Source: Eutrophocola sp964490145 (GTDB lineage: Bacteria; Pseudomonadota; Gammaproteobacteria; Pseudomonadales; Pseudohongiellaceae). From it: 8,653 nucleotides of DNA. The notes under the pieces were generated by a model. The model was not told the origin of the DNA, searched no databases, and worked only from the letters and a program-made list of their open reading frames with translations. Location of the stretch: NCBI GenBank assembly GCA_964490145.1, contig CAZBBS010000108.1:1-8653 (forward strand), given 5' to 3'. A program made the position numbers and the translations under genes. Of the stretch, positions 1-5,506 are shown one piece after another (the first letter of the stretch is position 1; every line of letters begins with the position of its first letter).

Positions 1-56
1 GCGGCATGGACATCCATGGGGTGGCTGTTTATGCTTGGGCCTCGTCCGAATTATGA
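1..56 (+). CDS. Possible 3' end of an upstream gene (partial)
   Basis: Reading frame 3 is open from the window edge to a TGA at 54-56 and would encode a C-terminus reading GMDIHGVAVYAWASSEL. The DNA turns AT-rich right after this stop (57-90), as expected where coding sequence ends. The other two forward frames also stay open for a while (stops at 70-72 and 86-88), so the frame choice is an inference from composition only. No family can be recognised from 17 residues. It would lie about 47 bases upstream of the flavoprotein gene, close enough to belong to the same transcript. Confidence 0.35.
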   Translation, partial: GMDIHGVAVYAWASSEL

Positions 57-89
57 AAACAACATTCATTAAAACAATACCTTATTAAT

Positions 90-95
90 AAGGAG
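90..95 (+). promoter_or_regulatory. Ribosome binding site of the flavoprotein gene
   Basis: AAGGAG lies 8 bases before the ATG at 104. This supports that start even though the protein then begins directly with a mature-looking sequence and no signal peptide. The preceding 57-89 stretch is AT-rich and could hold a promoter, but no convincing -35/-10 pair is visible. Confidence 0.7.
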
Positions 96-103
96 CCTCC
101 ACC

Positions 104-1660
104 ATGCAACTCGTTTTACCCCCCGGCATCAGCGCCAGGAGCTTTGAACAGGCCCTGACAGATTTTCGTGCTGTTGTCGGCGACCAGTGGGTTTTTGCCA
201 CTGACCAGGACCGCGATACCTATCTCGATCATTTTGGTTTTGACCAGAGCGCCCATGTGGCCGCAGCCGCGGTAGCTCCTGAAACGGCAGATCAGGTCCA
301 GGCCATCGTCAAACTGGCCAACGAACACAAAATCCCCCTGTGGCCCATCAGTCGCGGCAAGAATTTCGGTTATGGCAGTGCCGCTCCCGTGATGTCGGGT
401 ACGGTTATCCTTGATATGTCGCGGATGAAGAAAATTCAGATGGACGTTGAAAACGGCGTGGTTCTGCTGGAGCCGGGCGTGGGGTTTTATGACCTTTATG
501 ATTACGTCGAGGCAAACGATGTGCCTTACTGGATTTCTCCCATCGGCAATTCCTGGGGTTCGGTGATTGGCAATGCCCTGGATCGCGGTGTGGGCTACAC
601 CCCTTATGGTGATCACGCATCACGAGTCTGCGGCATGGAAGTGGTCATGCCCGATGGCGATGTCATGCGCACCGGCATGGGTGCCATGGCGGATTCGCCC
701 AGCTGGAACCTGCATCCCTATGGTTTCGGTCCGGGTTGGCAGCAGATGTTCATGCAATCGAACTTTGGCATCGTGGTCAAAGCCGGTATGTGGCTGATGC
801 CGAAACCCGAAGTCGTGATTAACCTGGATATGGAGCTGGACCAGATGGATGACCTGGGCTGGGCCATCGACACGCTGGCCCCTATGCGTCGTTCAGGACT
901 TCTTCAGCAGTCACCTTCCATTGGCAACTGGCTCAGGGCCGCTGCCGTACTGACCAGCCGTTCAGACTGGTACGATGGGGAAGGCGCGATTCCTGCCCCG
1001 GTGATCGAGAATATCCGCAAGGCCTTCAATCTTGGCTGGTGGAGTATTAACCTGCGTCTGTATGGGTATGAGGAAATCGCTCTGGCCACCGCAGAGAAGA
1101 TCAAGAGCCAGTTCGCGGCACGCACCTCCTACGAGATGAAGCAAAGCATGTGGAAGGAAGGGCAGCCGCGGGAAATTCAGCCTTTTGCCGGCGTGCCAAT
1201 TACCTTCCCGATGATGAACTCCCGCTGGCATGGCGGTCGTGGTGCCCACGTGGGCTTTTCACCTGCCTTGCCGCAATCCGGTGCGGCTGCCCTGGCACAG
1301 TTCCATCGCACCTATGATCGCTATAACGAATTTGGTATGGATTATCACGGTTCATTTTCGCTGTCTGAAAGGCACATCACCAACGTGAACCAGGTATTGT
1401 TCAATAAGGATGATCCGGACATGGTGGAGCGTGTGGACCGTTTCTTCCGGGCCATGGTCGGCGATGCCAATATCCAGCGCTATGGTGAATACCGCGCTCA
1501 TATCGAATACATGGACCTGATATCCGATTCCTACGATTTCAATGATCATGCCCAGCGCAGGATCAATGAAAAAGTGAAAGACGCACTGGACCCCAATGGC
1601 ATTCTGGCCCCTGGCAAGAGTGGTATCTGGCCGGCGGCTTACCGGAACAGGAGGGCATGA
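104..1660 (+). CDS. FAD-linked 4-alkylphenol dehydrogenase, flavoprotein subunit (4-cresol dehydrogenase / eugenol hydroxylase / vanillyl-alcohol oxidase family)
   Basis: This 518-residue protein has the full layout of the vanillyl-alcohol oxidase (VAO) family: an FAD-binding PCMH-type domain in the N-terminal half, with SRGKNFGYG (83-91) and RGVGYTPYGDH (161-171), and a C-terminal cap and substrate domain ending in APGKSGIWP (502-510). Family members oxidise the para side chain of 4-alkylphenols through a quinone methide. Comparison from memory with 4-cresol dehydrogenase PchF and with VAO places Tyr90, Tyr463 and Arg464 at the phenolate-binding sites. His382, in GRGAHVGFSP (378-387), sits where VAO has its covalent FAD histidine. 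The tyrosine that carries FAD in PchF (Tyr384, GLYNWRGG) has no counterpart. VAO's Asp170 also appears replaced, the segment here being PIGNSWGS. The C-terminus resembles VAO and eugenol oxidase more than PchF. The cytochrome c gene that follows at once argues for a dehydrogenase (hydroxylase) rather than an oxygen-using oxidase. No signal peptide is seen. The family call is firm; the exact substrate (4-cresol, eugenol, 4-alkylguaiacols) is open. Confidence 0.9.
   Translation: MQLVLPPGISARSFEQALTDFRAVVGDQWVFATDQDRDTYLDHFGFDQSAHVAAAAVAPETADQVQAIVKLANEHKIPLWPISRGKNFGYGSAAPVMSGTVILDMSRMKKIQMDVENGVVLLEPGVGFYDLYDYVEANDVPYWISPIGNSWGSVIGNALDRGVGYTPYGDHASRVCGMEVVMPDGDVMRTGMGAMADSPSWNLHPYGFGPGWQQMFMQSNFGIVVKAGMWLMPKPEVVINLDMELDQMDDLGWAIDTLAPMRRSGLLQQSPSIGNWLRAAAVLTSRSDWYDGEGAIPAPVIENIRKAFNLGWWSINLRLYGYEEIALATAEKIKSQFAARTSYEMKQSMWKEGQPREIQPFAGVPITFPMMNSRWHGGRGAHVGFSPALPQSGAAALAQFHRTYDRYNEFGMDYHGSFSLSERHITNVNQVLFNKDDPDMVERVDRFFRAMVGDANIQRYGEYRAHIEYMDLISDSYDFNDHAQRRINEKVKDALDPNGILAPGKSGIWPAAYRNRRA
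1649..1654 (+). promoter_or_regulatory. Ribosome binding site that decides the cytochrome start
   Basis: A perfect AGGAGG lies inside the 3' end of the flavoprotein gene. It is only 2 bases from the ATG at 1657, which overlaps the flavoprotein stop as ATGA, but 8 bases from the ATG at 1663. Spacing therefore favours 1663. Confidence 0.65.
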
Positions 1661-1662
1661 GC

Positions 1663-1998
1663 ATGAAAAAATCAAGCATACTGGCATCCATCCTGCTGTG
1701 TTCCTGTGTTGCCCAGGCTGAAGACAACTGGGTGAGCCTGGAAAAAACCACCGGTCAGGAATTGTTCAAGGAAAAATGCGGCATGTGCCATGGCGATGTC
1801 ATGGGCATGGGCACCGGCATTCTGGCCAGGCGCATGGATCCGGAAATTGCCCTGCTGGAAAAACGCGATGACCTGCAGGGTCCCTTTATTGAAAATGTTG
1901 TCCGCAGCGGCTTCGGGGTTATGTTCCCCATGAGTCGGGGCGAAGTCAGCGACGTGCAGCTGCAAAGCATCATCGGCTATCTGGAAGAGGAGAAATAA
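1663..1998 (+). CDS. Periplasmic c-type cytochrome, electron-accepting subunit of the flavocytochrome
   Basis: This is a small class I cytochrome c of 111 residues (113 if the ATG at 1657 is used). Residues 1-19 form a Sec signal peptide (MKK, a hydrophobic core, then VAQA before ED), so the heme is attached in the periplasm. The heme-binding motif is CGMCH at 39-43. A distal Met in GVMFPMSRGE (Met87 or Met90) is the likely sixth ligand, and a C-terminal helix ends in GYLEEEK. Size and place next to the flavoprotein match the cytochrome subunits of 4-cresol dehydrogenase (PchC) and eugenol hydroxylase (EhyA). These take electrons from FAD one at a time and hand them to a periplasmic carrier such as azurin or another cytochrome. 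Translation is coupled to the flavoprotein: the two genes overlap by 4 bases from the first ATG, or are 2 bases apart from the second. The role as partner subunit is inferred from position. Confidence 0.85.
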   Translation: MKKSSILASILLCSCVAQAEDNWVSLEKTTGQELFKEKCGMCHGDVMGMGTGILARRMDPEIALLEKRDDLQGPFIENVVRSGFGVMFPMSRGEVSDVQLQSIIGYLEEEK

Positions 1999-2000
1999 CC

Positions 2001-2561
2001 ATGAATGATGATTACACCTTTTACCAGGATAGGCGCCGGTTCATGAAAGGCACCGGTTCCATGTTGGCACTGGGGTCACTGCCCGCTTATCTGACAGCCA
2101 ATGCCAATGATCTGAAAGTCACTCTGGGCGAGCTGCAGCAACACCAGGGCATCGTGGTGTATCGTGAAGACGATGCGCACTCGGTGGCCTTTGCCGACAC
2201 CATGGCAAAAGCCGGACTGAAAACTGTGGCACTGACAGACGATCTGGTACGTCAATGGCGTGATGGCCTGGGTGAGGCTGTCAGCACATCCGGTACGCCG
2301 CTGCTGGGTTTAACCAGCTGGCCGGATTATCTGCTGCTCAGTGGACTGGCCTTTGAAGCACGTAAATATCCCCTGCTGGAACTGCAGCATGCTGTTGAGC
2401 AGCCAGGCAAGGCCAACTGGTCTGCCAGTCTGGCACTGGATTACATGCACCTGCCGGTCACTTCTGACAAACAGATTATCCAGGAAATGGCGCAGCAGCA
2501 TTTGTCATCACAATCTATTGCGCCCAAAACACCATCTTTGTTCAGCTGGCTGATCGGATAG
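2001..2561 (+). CDS. Tat-exported protein of unknown family
   Basis: The 186-residue product starts with a twin-arginine signal (DRRRFMKG at 10-17), a hydrophobic stretch (MLALGSLPAYL) and a likely cleavage near ANA (34-36). The protein is therefore probably folded in the cytoplasm before export. The mature part contains no cysteine and shows an alternating strand/helix pattern: a strand around GIVVYRE, a helix over the following DDAHSVAFADTMAKAG, a strand at LKTVALT, and a strand-helix around TPLLGLTSWPDYLLLSGLAFEARKYP. This suggests a small alpha/beta fold. No cofactor or catalytic motif was recognised. It begins 2 bases after the cytochrome stop, with GAGGAG at 1987-1992 eight bases upstream, so it is almost certainly co-transcribed with the flavocytochrome. 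4-Cresol dehydrogenase clusters of pseudomonads, as recalled, carry an uncharacterised gene (pchX) beside the two subunit genes. This could be a functional analogue, but homology was not shown. Confidence 0.8.
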   Translation: MNDDYTFYQDRRRFMKGTGSMLALGSLPAYLTANANDLKVTLGELQQHQGIVVYREDDAHSVAFADTMAKAGLKTVALTDDLVRQWRDGLGEAVSTSGTPLLGLTSWPDYLLLSGLAFEARKYPLLELQHAVEQPGKANWSASLALDYMHLPVTSDKQIIQEMAQQHLSSQSIAPKTPSLFSWLIG

Positions 2562-2570
2562 AGGGGCGAC

Positions 2571-3197
2571 ATGATGGACAGAAGAACATTTATCAATGAC
2601 ATGAGTAAATTCGGCATGGCCATGGCGGCCGTGCCGGCGGTTTCATCGGCCCAGGAGAACAACCGCTCCAGTGGTAATGCCGACTGGTCCAGTCCTTTTG
2701 ACGGGGTATCCCGATACGATGAGCCCAAGCTGGAATACGTGTTTGAAATCGATCTCGATTTCACCCGGGTGCAGAGTATTGCCAACATGCCTACCGGCGC
2801 CGGACGCGGTGCGGTATACCTGGATGCGGGCAAGGTTTCCGGACCTCACCTGAACGGCAAGGCTGTACCGAATTCCGGCGGTGACTGGGCACTGTTCCGC
2901 CCCGATGATGTGCTGGCCTTTGATGCCCGTTACATGCTTGAAGAGGATGACGGCACCCTGATCCTGCTCCGTAACAACGGCTACCTGTGGGGACGCTACC
3001 CGGACACCATCGCCAAGATCCAGGCCTGGATTTTCGACAATGGACCGGTGGTTCCTGAAGACGAATACTACCTGCGTGCCTTTCCGACCTTCGAGGTGGA
3101 AAAAGGCAAACACGACTGGCTGATGCGTCATGTCATCATCGGTATTGGCCGACGCAAGGAAGCCGGTAACGTCGTCAGATACTACGCCTTGTTATAA
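2571..3197 (+). CDS. DUF3237 family protein with Tat-like signal peptide
   Basis: The 208-residue protein has an N-terminal twin-arginine-like signal (DRRTFIND at 3-10, a hydrophobic MAMAAVPAVSSA and an apparent AxA-type cleavage before QEN). Residues from about 52 to 208 match the DUF3237 pattern. They open with PKLEYVFEIDLDF, followed by a strand series with AGRGAVYLDAGKVSGPHLNG, then GGDWALFRPDDVLAFDARYML and DDGTLILLRNNGYLWG. The family is thought to form a lipocalin-like barrel. Its function is unknown, though members are often found near aromatic and xenobiotic degradation genes. Most family members are shorter and lack a signal peptide, so this exported, longer form is slightly unusual. 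Two adjacent ATGs (2571 and 2574) are possible starts. GAGGGG at 2561-2566 is 4 and 7 bases away, so the second is equally likely. The gene follows its neighbour by 9 bases. Confidence 0.8.
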   Translation: MMDRRTFINDMSKFGMAMAAVPAVSSAQENNRSSGNADWSSPFDGVSRYDEPKLEYVFEIDLDFTRVQSIANMPTGAGRGAVYLDAGKVSGPHLNGKAVPNSGGDWALFRPDDVLAFDARYMLEEDDGTLILLRNNGYLWGRYPDTIAKIQAWIFDNGPVVPEDEYYLRAFPTFEVEKGKHDWLMRHVIIGIGRRKEAGNVVRYYALL

Positions 3198-3228
3198 AAA
3201 TAATATTCAATCTTTTGGGGGATTCCTG

Positions 3229-4152
3229 ATGAAAAAGATCAACCTGGCATTAGCCATACTGCTGTTTTCGCTTTCCGGTCTGGTCAATGCCCAGATCGGT
3301 TGCGACCGCGCCTGCCTTGAGGGGCATATCAGTACCTATCTGGATGCCCTGATAGCCAACAATGCCCGAGGTCTGCCGCTGGCATCCAATGCCAAAATTT
3401 CCACCAACAACAAGCTGGGCACTGTGGCAGAAGGGTTCTGGAATAACGCCGATGAAGTGATTTATCGCTGGGATATCGCCAACACCCGACGCGGTGATGT
3501 GGCCACCGAATCCGTGATTCGCAACAGTGACGGCAGTGTGACCATGATCATGGTACGGCTGAAGGTCGCGGGTAATACCTGGACAGAAGTGGAAGTGATC
3601 TATGCCAACGAAGGCGATTCCGACCGCATCTGGGGACCTGAGCAGATTCTGGATTACCCCCTGTCAGAGAATCTCACCAAGAGCATCCGCCCTGTTGACC
3701 GGGACAGCTACTATGCTCTGATTGCGGCCACCGAGGGTTACTGGCGCGCTTTCCAGACCAATGGCACGGATGAATATCGTGCAGCCGAATGGCTCTATGA
3801 TGCCCGCCGCTATGAAAATGGCATGCAGACCACTGGCCTGTTTCCCGATGGTACTTTCAGGCCAATTGCCCAGGGATTCGAGGAAGGCCGTTACATCGGC
3901 CGTAACCTCTGGGACCGTCGCTACCCGGTAGTTGATGAAGAACGGGGCATCGTGCTGTCCATCGTCCGCTTCGGCATCAAGGCCGGCATGGAAAGCCAGA
4001 GCGTCGTCACTTCGAACAATCGCCTGGTCGGTGAATTCTTCCAGATCAACGCCGGTAAGATTCAGGAAATCCAGGCGGTCCTGACCAATATTCCGGACGC
4101 TGTCCCCAGCGTGTGGGAAGCCGACTACGGTCCGGGTGTCGGGGGCTGGTAA
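3229..4152 (+). CDS. Secreted tandem NTF2-like protein (DUF8021-like)
   Basis: The product has 307 residues from the ATG at 3229, which has GGGGGA six bases upstream and opens with a clear Sec signal peptide (MKK, hydrophobic core, cleavage near VNA/QIG at about 21). An earlier in-frame ATG at 3130 lies inside the preceding gene and would bury the signal, so it was not used. The mature N-terminus has CDRACLEGHISTYLDAL (25-41), whose two cysteines may form a disulfide. This CDRAC plus helix opening recalls the DUF8021 family. Two halves look alike. Each has an opening helix (32-47; 160-178), an aromatic-rich GFW or GRNLW stretch, a long strand with a VTMIMVRLKV-type or IVLSIVRFGI-type sequence (104-113; 241-250), and a closing strand (118-125; 266-284). 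This is consistent with two NTF2-like domains, a fold used both for small-molecule binding and for enzymes such as ketosteroid isomerases. No catalytic residues can be assigned. It lies 31 bases after the DUF3237 gene. Confidence 0.75.
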   Translation: MKKINLALAILLFSLSGLVNAQIGCDRACLEGHISTYLDALIANNARGLPLASNAKISTNNKLGTVAEGFWNNADEVIYRWDIANTRRGDVATESVIRNSDGSVTMIMVRLKVAGNTWTEVEVIYANEGDSDRIWGPEQILDYPLSENLTKSIRPVDRDSYYALIAATEGYWRAFQTNGTDEYRAAEWLYDARRYENGMQTTGLFPDGTFRPIAQGFEEGRYIGRNLWDRRYPVVDEERGIVLSIVRFGIKAGMESQSVVTSNNRLVGEFFQINAGKIQEIQAVLTNIPDAVPSVWEADYGPGVGGW

Positions 4153-4153
4153 C

Positions 4154-4209
4154 AGGAACAAGGAACAAGGGACAAGAGGCAGGATGCAAGAGGCAAGAGG
4201 CAAGAGGAA
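4154..4209. repeat. Eight imperfect tandem heptamers (AGAGGCA / AGGAACA type)
   Basis: Starting one base after a stop codon, the sequence divides cleanly into eight 7-base units: AGGAACA, AGGAACA, AGGGACA, AGAGGCA, GGATGCA, AGAGGCA, AGAGGCA, AGAGGAA. The first three and the later ones form two related subtypes. The strand is purine-rich and almost free of T. The array sits between two genes of the same direction and is not part of any convincing reading frame. Its role is unknown. Confidence 0.8.
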
Positions 4210-4213
4210 GTTT

Positions 4214-4258
4214 CCCGGACCTGGTTGGAATTGGAAAAGGAAAAGAGACCAATCCGGG
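4214..4258 (+). other. Inverted repeat / hairpin in the spacer before the DUF6152 gene
   Basis: CCCGGA (4214-4219) pairs with TCCGGG (4253-4258). Inside it, after a small internal loop, TGGT (4222-4225) pairs with ACCA (4248-4251), leaving a 22-base loop. There is no T tract, so this is not a standard terminator. It ends just before the GAGG ribosome binding site (4263-4266) of the next gene. Confidence 0.4.
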
Positions 4259-4273
4259 TAACGAGGGTTTAGC

Positions 4274-5356
4274 ATGAGAATATCCAACATACTGGTAATA
4301 CTGATGGGCATCTTGTCAGTGCCGGTACTGGCCCATCACTCCTTTACCGCCCATTTCGATATGTCCAGGCGGCTGGAGATTCGCGGCACGGTCGTGGATT
4401 ACAAGTTGCGCAGTCCCCATTCCTCCCTGGTCGTTGACGGCATCGCCTATGTGGATGGTGTCGCCCAGGGCGATGATGTCCAGCGCTGGGAAGTGGAATC
4501 CATGGCCGCGTCCGGCCTTCGGCAGATGGGCATGACTGCTGAGACCTTTCAGGCAGGCGATGCCATAACACTGATCGGTAATCCCAATCGCGAGCCAGGT
4601 TTCCGCTTCGTCAATGCCTCCACCTTTATCGACGGCAATGGCCGTCAGTTCAGTTTTCGTGACCGTCAGCCGTTCGAAAAAGTTGATGCCGATGCCTTGA
4701 TTCAGGTCAGCGGGCTGGAGCGCTTGGCCGGACGCTGGAGTTCACCAGGCGGTTTCGCAGGCAACGGTACGCCATTGCCGTTGAATGCCCGTGGACAGAG
4801 GGCCTGGGACAGCTATGAGGCCAAGGAGTCACCGGCCAATACCTGTGAGCCGATGAATTTTCCGGACATGTTCAATGCCCCCTATCTTTTCGATCTCAGA
4901 ATCGAGGATGGTGTCGCCATCCTGTACAACGTGCCCTGGGAAGTGGAACGGCGAATTCCCATAAACGGCCAGCCAACGCGGCCCCGGCTCGATGGTCTCT
5001 TTGGTGTGGTGTTGGCGCGTCAGGAAGGAGAGGACCTGGTACTGGAGAGCGGTGGTTATATCCCGTCAGCCTGGGGGCTGGGTTCGGCCACCCAGAAGCT
5101 TGGCGGTGGCCGGGACATGCCTGCGAGTGCCCGCAAAAGGGTGACTGAACGGTTCTCTGTCAGTGACGATGGCCAGACCCTTGTCTATGAATACACGGTG
5201 ACAGACCCCATCTACCTGCGTGCCCCCTACAGTGATCGCCTGGAATTGTCCCGGGTCGCCGACAGTACGCCGCTATATGACTATGTCTGTGAACAGGAGG
5301 CGGCCTCAATGTGGTCACGCACCGCTTCGGACCCCGCCCTGCGGGTTGGCAACTGA
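4274..5356 (+). CDS. Secreted DUF6152 family protein with extra C-terminal domain
   Basis: The 360-residue protein has a Sec signal peptide (MRISNILVILMGILSVPVLA, 1-20). Cleavage after the VLA would leave a mature protein starting HHSFTAHFD. The HHSF start followed by a strand such as EIRGTVVDYKLRSPHSSLVVD is the hallmark of DUF6152, a periplasmic family of unknown function. That domain spans about residues 21-125. The remaining 150-360 region (LAGRWSSPGGF, NTCEPMNFPDMFNAPYLFDL, ILYNVPWEVERRIPING, and a strand-rich tail with TDPIYLRAPYSDRLEL) is a second domain also seen, as recalled, in other secreted proteins of marine gammaproteobacteria. No known catalytic motif is present. It has two cysteines in the C-terminal domain. 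A GAGG precedes the ATG by 7 bases. The gene follows the tandem NTF2-like gene after a 121-base spacer with repeats, and may be read from the same transcript. Confidence 0.75.
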   Translation: MRISNILVILMGILSVPVLAHHSFTAHFDMSRRLEIRGTVVDYKLRSPHSSLVVDGIAYVDGVAQGDDVQRWEVESMAASGLRQMGMTAETFQAGDAITLIGNPNREPGFRFVNASTFIDGNGRQFSFRDRQPFEKVDADALIQVSGLERLAGRWSSPGGFAGNGTPLPLNARGQRAWDSYEAKESPANTCEPMNFPDMFNAPYLFDLRIEDGVAILYNVPWEVERRIPINGQPTRPRLDGLFGVVLARQEGEDLVLESGGYIPSAWGLGSATQKLGGGRDMPASARKRVTERFSVSDDGQTLVYEYTVTDPIYLRAPYSDRLELSRVADSTPLYDYVCEQEAASMWSRTASDPALRVGN

Positions 5357-5402
5357 TTTCCACAGACTTGTTTTAAATCAGGACTCAGGCTTTATCTTTT
5401 AC

Positions 5403-5408
5403 TATAAT
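5403..5408 (+). promoter_or_regulatory. Candidate -10 box (TATAAT) upstream of ligAB
   Basis: A perfect TATAAT lies in the 150-base spacer before ligA, about 100 bases upstream of its start. At 17-18 bases upstream there is only a poor -35 (around 5379-5385), so any promoter would need an activator. That would suit a substrate-induced catabolic gene. The box may also be chance in an AT-rich spacer. Confidence 0.35.
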
Positions 5409-5422
5409 AGGCGCCTCCTGAG

Positions 5423-5442
5423 AGCCGCTTACGCGGTTTTTT
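5423..5442 (+). terminator. Terminator-like hairpin with T6, between the DUF6152 gene and ligA
   Basis: AGCCGC (5423-5428) pairs with GCGGTT (5433-5438), including one G-T pair, around the loop TTAC, and a run of six T ends at 5442. It could end transcription from the upstream operon. Because it lies 15-30 bases downstream of the TATAAT at 5403, it could instead act as an early attenuator on a ligAB transcript. The stem is short, so termination may be partial. Confidence 0.5.
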
Positions 5443-5506
5443 ATCGCTTAACATATTGAAAAACAAGCGAAAACCTGAAATTTCAATACAATAAAGGCCA
5501 CCCCTT

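Noticed and set aside
116..616. Long minus-strand open frame opposite the flavoprotein gene
   Set aside because: It lies wholly antisense to a gene with clear family motifs, has no ribosome binding site and its translation shows no recognisable domain; it reflects codon bias of the real gene. The same holds for the other antisense frames over the flavoprotein, the Tat protein, DUF3237 and LigB genes.
3130..3228. Upstream extension of the tandem NTF2-like gene to an ATG at 3130
   Set aside because: The extension overlaps the end of the DUF3237 gene and would place 33 residues ahead of an excellent Sec signal peptide that has its own ribosome binding site at 3217-3222.
4274..5356. Reading the DUF6152 protein as a lytic polysaccharide monooxygenase because of its N-terminal histidine
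   Set aside because: The rest of the sequence follows the DUF6152 pattern and no LPMO-like second histidine context or fold signature was seen; only metal binding at the N-terminus is kept as a hypothesis.
5220..5459. Plus-strand frame spanning the end of the DUF6152 gene and the spacer
   Set aside because: Most of it is an alternative frame of the DUF6152 gene, and it runs through the terminator-like hairpin; the translation has no protein-like features.
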